Assembly (NCBI GenBank): GCA_019671005.1
Contig: CM033738.1
Location: forward strand, 17,448,202 to 17,512,201
DNA: 64,000 bases
Direction of reading: 5' to 3'
Origin: Hibiscus mutabilis
Taxonomy: Eukaryota; Streptophyta; Magnoliopsida; Malvales; Malvaceae
The translations under genes and the position numbers were made by a program. The notes under the pieces were generated by a model. It ran no database searches. It was not told the DNA's origin and saw nothing but the letters and a program-made list of their open reading frames with translations. Below are positions 57,254-64,000 of this stretch, piece after piece. Numbering within the stretch: the first letter of the stretch is position 1; every line of letters starts with the position of its first letter.

Positions 57254-57925
57254 GAAGACATCTTCAAAATTCTGCAAAAGAATGGAGATAGAAGAAGGCA
57301 AGCCTTCGAATGGATTAGTGTTAAAATAACTTTCCTTGTACATAAGTACAAGTAAAGTTTGATGTGCGGATAGGTGTTTCTTGAGGTCTCTTCCACGAGC
57401 ATAAATGTTCATCCTTTTGGTGTTTCTTTTGTTGATTCTTCATTTATGACTTCCATGCTTTTATTCAATGCAGTTTGGTCGGCCTTTACTTGGCTTAGTG
57501 TAAGAGAGGTGCCAAGGTAATCTTCTTGCCTTTATATAGGAAAGAGTATCAGCTGGCGAATCAACCATGGGTTGCCCTTTTGTCGAATTGCATCTGTGGG
57601 AACCACATCGCATAACACTTCATCTTTGTATCCTGATAGTGAATGGAACTCGAACTTGCTTTGTGACCTTCAATTCTACCATATCATTTAGCCATTGAAG
57701 CTTGTAGCGGTTCGAGAGTTTGGAAGTCTACAATCCAAGTTTTTCAATTATTAAGGTGCTGGCTATATTTGTGCAACTTCCTCCATCAATGATTACACTA
57801 CACACTTTACTATTTACATGGCAATGAGTGTGAAAGATGTTCTCACGCTGATCATCTTCCATTGATTAAATGTTTAAGGTCCTTTTGACTACGAGAACCT
57901 GTCCTGAAGTGGATGGAAGATCACA
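57254..57925 (-). pseudogene. M protease and start of RT (second copy)
   Basis: Minus-strand text gives VLVVKRTLNI, QRENIFHTHCHV and VIIDGGSCTNIASTLI, the protease. Then YKLQWLND and ELKVTKQVRV follow, and the frame ends at LQNFEDVF-like codons, the RT linker, where the LTR fragment cuts in. Stops and shifts are present. Confidence 0.82.
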
Positions 57926-58263
57926 AGAAACTAGTGACATTGTTAGAAATATACAAAAGAAAATTAAACCTCACCAAACACACACACAAGCCTCACAGTC
58001 ACTCCAAGGAAAAGTTAGATGCCACTCAATCACTCAGCACTCGTGTTTCACTCTTGGGAATTAGGCTTTTACTTCCCCTTCTGTGCTCACAACTCTCTTT
58101 CCTTTTACTGCTCGATTCTCTCGTCACAAGTTCTCTAAAGAACTTACTCAAAACCTGTCAAAACTTTAAACTATATGGCATTTGGGATGCAAATAAGGTT
58201 ATGCTAGGAAAATAAAGGAATAAAGGAAATGAAAAGGAATGGAAAGAAAAATGAAAAGGTAGG
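57926..58263 (-). other. M leader (second copy), no gene
   Basis: It aligns with 36830-37150. The primer site seen at 37447 is missing here, so a small deletion lies next to the LTR. Confidence 0.55.
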
Positions 58264-59466
58264 TGATGCACTCCAACTCTCCAATTGATGTTGTTGATAG
58301 AAGCTTGATTGTTCCCGACTGTGGATGCAAGTAAGCCTTGTAATCTGGATGCTTTAAGATGATGAAATGATGGAAGGATGATGATAGTTTAGGGTGCGGA
58401 AGCATATGATGCATGGTGTTTAAGGAAATGGATGAAAGAAGGAAATGGTTAAGTGTTTAGGGTAGGTTCAGCTATGGTGAATGAATGGAAAAAAGAAAGA
58501 TGGTGAAATAGAATGGAAAATGGGTGATAGTATTCGAAGGATTCAAAGAAAGAAACCATACTAAAAAGTATAATCCCGCTTATTAAGAGAATGGCTTTGA
58601 GAGTGGTTGATAATACTTGTACCCTTTGGTTATATGAAACAAGAACCCAAAGTATAGGATGGAAAGGAAATATGCCACAAGTATAAAATACTTGATAAGT
58701 CGATAAAGTTCTTAAAAAGAATAAAGATTGAGAGAAACCACACAAAGGAAGAAATATATTAATCTGAGTTGTCAAATGAGTTGTTTTCCAAATGAAATCC
58801 AAAGCCCTATTTATAGTATTCTAAGGGGTGTGGCCGAAAGGGTAGGTGCCTATTTAGCTAAAGGCAAAAATTTGTTCACAAAGGCATGATTCTTCAATTT
58901 AGGCCGAATGGTGATGGTGCCTCCCTTCAAGGCTGATTTGCCGCCCAACTCCAAGGAAATGGTGCCACTTTATGTTCCCTCCAAGGGTGATAGGCATGTC
59001 TCTTGGGAGGGAACATGTCCCTTGAAGTGTTGAGCTATTGTTGGAAGCTTGAGCTGAGATGAGCTGGTCGAGCTAACCTTGAGCTAAAATGAGCTGGTTT
59101 GAGCTGACCTTATTTTGCACTCCTTTCTTGAGCTTCCACGAGCTACCCTTGAGATAGGTGAGCTCCCTTGTATGCTTTTGAACTGCCTCGAGCTGATTGG
59201 AGTTGAATGGAGCTGATTGGAGCTTGTTTAAGCTTAACTAAATTGATTGAGCTAGAATGAGCTTCCCTTAACTTGTATTCTTTGTTTTTGAGCTGCCATA
59301 ACTTGCCTAATCATCCCTTGTACCTATAACTGACATGAAAACAATAGGATTAGTTATGAATAAGTTTAGAAATGTAATGGAAACATGCTGAATGCTTATG
59401 CAAATGATGCAAATGATAAGATAAAGATGTGAAACATAACATATGCATGATTTAACTAAGTATAAA
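58264..59466 (-). repeat. M 5' LTR (second copy), cut by N2
   Basis: It starts tgatgcactcc in plus orientation and matches 37460-38935 in order. The AGCT-rich array is at 59030-59295. N2 inserted after ctaagtataaa, which matches ctaaggtataa at 38690. Confidence 0.75.
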
Positions 59467-60674
59467 TGATACATGCATGAGCGGGGTCAAATTACTAATA
59501 TTGGACAAGAAACTAAATTTGTTCGATGCAAACAATAAAAGCCAAAACATTGCATGCATAGGAGGTCAAAAACGATGCATCTTGGACAAGGAATTGAATC
59601 TGTTTGTAAAGTCTGGAAAGTCAGCCAACTTGCGACGAGTTTTTGGATGGGATCCAGGCATTTCTGAGTCAAGTTGTCTTCTAACAAATTGTCCGTCATT
59701 CAGTTACCTTTCCAGCGCATCTTGAAACGCATCAATCGGACATCAGGAACTCAAGATACGTCCAATTTACTGAAGACTGCGCATGCAGAAAACTGGATAC
59801 GGGATTATTACGGGATTTTGTAAAATTCAGCCCAAAAGCTTAAATATAAGGCTTTGGACGAATTAAACTTAGCCCAATGTATTTATTATCATTTAAATCG
59901 ATGTTTTTAGGGTTTTATATACTTTAGAAACCATCCACCCAGCCCTTATCAGCTTATAACTTGCCTTATCACCCTATTCCTTGCCACACAAGCACAAGGA
60001 GTTTAAAGGCTGTTATTTTTTTTAATTAGATTAGGTTTTCCTTGTTTTAGTAGAAGTTAAATTACTTTGTCTATCCTTCACCTATAAAAGGATGAAGCCT
60101 CCATCATTGTAAGACAGATTTTCTTTGATTTATGAAATATTTAGTGAGTTTGTTTTTCCAAGTGCTGATTACTTGTGCCTTCGAAGTCTTCTTCAACATA
60201 AGTTCGACGAGTTCTTGTGAGGGAGATCATCTTCACACTCTTGCTTGCCTAGATAATTGCGTCTAGGAGGGTGGGTTAGAGCCGCTTGAGGTTGCTTGCT
60301 TAGATAATTGAGTCTAAGAGGGTGCCGAGGACAAAACAACATCAACAATTCACAAGCCATCTTCATCTTCAACCTTCACACCATCTTCCATAATTCCATA
60401 AACAAAGCTGGAATTTTCAGATTTGTTTTACCTATCTTCTTCTTAATCTTTTCTCATCTTTTTATTTATATTCTTATTTCTTATCATCTGATCCTTCATC
60501 TCGTCTTTCTTTCTTTAAATTTCTAGCCTTGAATCTGAAAAATTCAAGAAAATCCCTTCTCTTTTCTCTTGAATTTTCAGATCTGCCCAAACTTCCTTGA
60601 TTGAGTCTAGAGCTCCTAGTTCTTGCAACAACTTGATTGAAGGCTTCCAAATCAAAGATTGCGCTACTCTATCA
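59467..60674 (+). repeat. N2 5' LTR
   Basis: It begins TGATACATGC and ends CTCTATCA. TATAAAAG is at 60083 and the twin hairpins at 60248-60318. An 82-codon frame (59477-59725) in U3 matches that of N1. Confidence 0.92.
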
Positions 60675-60676
60675 TT

Positions 60677-60686
60677 TGGTATCAGA
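60677..60686 (+). other. N2 primer binding site
   Basis: TGGTATCAGA lies two bases after the LTR. Confidence 0.82.
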
Positions 60687-61530
60687 TTTGGGACGATTCT
60701 TGGCAAGAATTTTGGCGTTTTTGGGAAAAAAAACTCAAAATTAGGGAAAATTCTTCAAAACCAAACGAGTGAATCTTGAGCTGAGACTTTCCAGATCAGA
60801 TCTACACCATTTGGTGGAGTCACCACAAAAAATTTCAAAATTTTTGGAGTTTGGGAACACCTCGAACGAAGTTGATAAAGTTTCAGCCAAATTAGGGTTT
60901 TCCCCCTACTTTAACCCTATTTTCATTATTTTTTCTTCAATTTTCGTTATTTTCAGTTTATTTACCTTGTAAAAAGAAAAAAAATTAAAAACTAAAAAAA
61001 TTTTAAAAAAAGAAAAGAAAGAAAAGTGAGAAAGCTCATACCTAGCCACCAACCACCATCAAGAATCATCAAGATCACCATCATCAACCACTACAATCAT
61101 CACATTGAAGTGGATTCAACATTGGATTTCTTCCTTCAAGTTGTTTCTGGGTTTTGGGGTTATCATCTTTCTCTACTATTTTTTTCAACTCTTAGTTTCT
61201 TAAGTTCCTTTGTTTTGCTTTTTTTTTTCTTCTATTACGCAATTTAACACCTTCTCTTTTCTGGTGTGAGTAGGACAACAAAGTTGCATTACAATCCTTC
61301 TTTCTTGCAACTATATTCAATTGGTGTCAAGCCTTTTCATTGGACTCCTAGTACAATTAGGACTCATTGTTAGGATTAAACTCCGATTGTAACTTGTTGA
61401 CTTGTGGCAGGAAGGTCTTTAAAGAGCACGAGATCGGTTTACTTGCCTCGCTAAATATTTATTCTTGTAGTGTTTAGTGAGATTTCTAGTTTTCTTTTGC
61501 TTTTTACCTTTTAAATCTGAGTGTTCCAGG
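60687..61530 (+). other. N2 leader
   Basis: It matches the P leader in reverse order of coordinates. It holds homopolymer runs but no gene. Confidence 0.7.
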
Positions 61531-62522
61531 ATGTCAGAAATGAGTAACGACGAAGAACCACATGAGGTGACTCTTCAAGAAGTTTCGGATACTCTCAATA
61601 AACTTGAGCGGACTGTAACCTTATTGGCAACCATGCTTGAGCACACTGATACAGTCATGACCGCAATCACTCAAACCATTGGGAGATTAGAAACCACTGC
61701 TATCGCAAGCAATACTGAGGAGCCTAAGCGAACAAATCTTGTTCCCATTCAGAATCGACGCCAAAACCCCTTACATAGGCACAATCATCACATAGAACCG
61801 AGACGAGCAACAAACACCTTAGCCAAGCCAAAGATCATTGTACCACCTTTTTAAGGAAGGTATGACCCTGATGCTTATTGTGACTGGGAAAATCGAGTTG
61901 ATCTTCTATTCGAGCATTATCAATGTCCCGAAGAGGATCAAGTTCCACTATTGACTCTCAAATTCACTGAATATGCATCCATTTGGTGGTCCCAATTGGT
62001 CCGCAATCGGCGTCTCAATAGAGAAGCCAAGATAACCTCATGGGGAGAACTTAAAAAAGTCATGCGAGAACGATTTGTTCCCCCATTATATCAACGAGAG
62101 ATCAAACAAAAGTTACAAAGGATCCGACAAGGCTGCAGAACTGTTGATGAGTATCTCAAAGAAATGGAATCATTGATGCAAAAAGCTGACATACAAGAGG
62201 ATGAAGAGGATACAATGACTAGGTTTGTTATCGGACTCAATGACAAAATTCTTGAGGTACTTGAACTCAAAACCTACTACACCCTTCAAGAGGCATTCCA
62301 ATTTGCCACAACAATCGAAAAGCGCATCAAAGATCGACAACGATATCGACAGAAGAATTATCACTATGATAGAGGTACCACTCAACCTTTATCTCATTCT
62401 AATTCTTCTAAACCTTTGCTCGACTCAAGTAGACCAAAGCAGAAAATTGAAACATCCAAGTCACTGGACAAAACCAAGACAAAAATCCCCATGTTGTCGG
62501 AAAACACACAAACACTCAAACA
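61531..62522 (+). pseudogene. N2 gag, one premature stop
   Basis: The ATG at 61531 starts MSEMSNDEEPHEVTLQEV. The frame is open to a TAA at 61852, where P has CAA (PPFQGRYD), and then open again through YASIWWSQLVRNRRLN, ERFVPPLYQREIKQKLQ, MESLMQKADIQEDEED and FATTIEKRIKDRQRY. It ends at a deletion join before the zinc knuckle. A gag of this kind could still be copied in trans by a helper; this copy carries the stop. Confidence 0.88.
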
Positions 62523-63064
62523 AGAGGATAGTGATAATGAACACATTAGACGAGATGACAATGCTTCTAATCCCTCATGTGAAGTAGTAGGTCCACTTGC
62601 TAAACTCTCATCACCTCCCCACAAAGAAAGTAAGTGTAATTTTAACCCTTCATTTGATTCTTGTCCTATCATTCCGTTAGAAACACTTTCTCCTCTATAG
62701 AAATTGTACATTGATGATAATTTTTGTGAGAGGGATATGGGATGTGAGATACAAAAGACTGAGAGTACAAAGGCCGAGAGTGAAAAAAGTCAAATTAATG
62801 GCCCAAATTTGGTGAGTGAAAATACATATGAGGTAAAAGTCACACAAAGCCCAAAAGAAAAAGACAAGAAAAAAAAAGAATGCGACGAGTGATTTCGTTT
62901 TGACTAATCCTTATAAATGTTCGAGTAGTGCTGTCTTATTTTTTCAAGATTTTGTTGAACCATTGAGAGGAGCTCAATTAGATCACTCCACTTACAACAA
63001 AGAAGCCTTTTCAATTGAAGTTGATGATTGTTCTCTCATTGCCAATTTAGATTCGAGGACGAAT
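62523..63064 (+). pseudogene. N2 mosaic pol tail
   Basis: After the join the frame reads EDSDNEHIRRDDNASNPS, shared with N1. A second frame (62704-62892) is Lys/Glu rich like the protease-RT linker. A third (62900-63163) has the RT-linker scrap SSSAVLFFQDF joined to LRGAQLDHSTYNKEAF and to TNPFEEWGNDTC. The joins match N1. Confidence 0.78.
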
Positions 63065-63084
63065 CCTTTTGAGGAGTGGGGGAA
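63065..63084 (+). other. N2 polypurine tract
   Basis: ccttttgaggagtgggggaa directly precedes the LTR, as in N1. Confidence 0.8.
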
Positions 63085-64000
63085 TGATACATGCATGAGC
63101 GGGGTCAAATTACTAATATTGGAGAAGAAGCTGAATTTGTTCGATGCAAACAATAAAAGCTAAAACAGTGCACACATAGGAGGTCAAAAACGATGTATCT
63201 TGGACAAGAAATTGAATCTGTTTGTAAAGTCTGGAAAGTCAGCCAACTTGCGACGAGTTTTTGGATGGGATCCAGGCATTTCTGAGTCAAGTTGTCTTCT
63301 AACAAATTGTCCTTCATTCAGTTAACTTTCTAGCACATCTTGAAACGCATCAATCGAACATCAGGAACTCAAGATACATCCAATTTACTGAAGACTGCGC
63401 ATGAAGAAAACTGGATACGGGATTATTACGGGATTTTGTAAAATTCAGCCCAAAAGCTTAAATATAAGGCTTTGGACGAATTAAACTTAGCCCAATGTAT
63501 TTATTATCATTTAAATTGATTTTTTAGGGTTTTATATACTTTAGAAACCAGCCACCCAGCCCTTATCAGCTTATAACTTGCCTTATCACCATATTCCTTG
63601 CCATACAAGCACAAGGAGTTTAAAGGCTATTGTTTTTTTATTTTTAATTAGATTAGGTTTTCCCTGTTTTAGTAGAAGTTAAATTACTTTGTCTATCCTT
63701 CACCTATAAAAGGATGAAGCCTCCATCATTGTAAGACAGATTTTCTTTGATTTATGAAATATTTAGTGAGTTTGTTTTTGCAAGTGCTGATTACTTGTGC
63801 CTTCGAAGTCTTCTTCAACATAAGTTCGACGAGTTCTTGTGAGGGAGATCATCTTCACACTATTGCTTGCCTAGATAATCGCATTAGGAGGGTGGGTTAG
63901 AGCCGCTTGAGGTTGTTTGCTTAGATAATTGAGTCTAAGAGGGTGCCGAGGACAAAACAACATCAACAATTCACAAGCCATCTTCATCTTCAACCTTCAC
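63085..64000 (+). repeat. N2 3' LTR (partial)
   Basis: It matches the 5' LTR from its first base and is cut by the window end. TATAAAAG is at 63715. The first hairpin (about 63871) has a small deletion but can still pair CCTAG with TTAGG. Confidence 0.88.

Larger units (their letters stand above)
59467..64000 (+). mobile_element. N2: non-autonomous N-family element with gag, cut by window edge
   Basis: The 5' LTR (59467-60674), primer site, gag, mosaic tail, purine tract and 3' LTR (from 63085) are in order. The internal region is only 2410 bp: protease, RT, RNase H and integrase are replaced by the same tail as in N1. The right end is outside the window. Confidence 0.9.

Noticed and set aside
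60961..61026. A-rich run as a possible SINE or LINE tail
   Set aside because: It is part of the N2 leader and has a counterpart in the P leader at 54670-54780.

Overview
The window looks like plant, most likely dicot, nuclear DNA from a repeat-rich, probably pericentromeric or centromeric block. It is AT-rich and I see no host gene. Almost every stretch over 300 bp is an LTR retrotransposon or a piece of one. No tRNA, rRNA, CRISPR array or bacterial-type gene was found. Some repeats recall Malvaceae (cotton-type) genomes, but that is only an impression and a database search would have to settle the species.

Layout. (1) 1-9248, minus strand: Tekay/Del-type chromovirus E1 with a chromodomain integrase, about 4.2 kb LTRs and no gag. 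(2) 9249-10370 and 14405-15002: unassigned DNA with a probable LTR fragment, split by N1 (10371-14404, plus), a short non-autonomous element with TSD CGAAG. (3) 15003-20275, plus: decayed Ty1-copia element, cut in its 3' LTR by (4) 20276-22482, minus: the 3' half of a gypsy element of family M. (5) 22483-25930: rearranged Tekay-like LTR and protease pieces, then an M LTR fragment to about 27000. (6) About 27001-36792, plus: old CRM-like element II, which lacks its 5' LTR and carries N3 (32311-36022, minus) inside its 3' LTR. (7) 36793-38935: 5' part of an M element, minus. (8) 38936-40012: N-type LTR fragment and an integrase fragment. (9) 40013-56251, minus: autonomous element P, whose protease gene is split by the complete young CRM-like element C1 (44524-52832, plus, TSD AAGTG). 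(10) 56252-59466: N tail, N LTR fragment and a second M 5' part. (11) 59467-64000, plus: N2, a non-autonomous element that keeps gag and runs off the window.

How the parts relate. C1, II and P are CRM-like gypsy elements. Their integrase frame runs through the polypurine tract into the 3' LTR and ends in a GPITRA(R/K) motif, as known for centromeric CRM group A elements. M is related in pol but its LTR lacks that motif. N1, N2 and N3 share the R/U5 part of the P LTR but have another U3 and little or no pol, so they look like parasites of a P-like element. Nesting gives an order: M is older than II, and II than N3; M is older than P, and P than C1. Nearly all proteins are broken; the longest clean reading frame is the 377-codon integrase and C-terminal segment of P.

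The most interesting signal is a pair of short hairpins in the transcribed leader of every N/P-type LTR that is complete there. The stems change by paired substitutions between copies, and most non-Watson-Crick pairs are G-U in the sense RNA. Similar hairpins in another sequence context occur in C1 and M LTRs. This suggests a conserved RNA element in the leaders of these retrotransposons.
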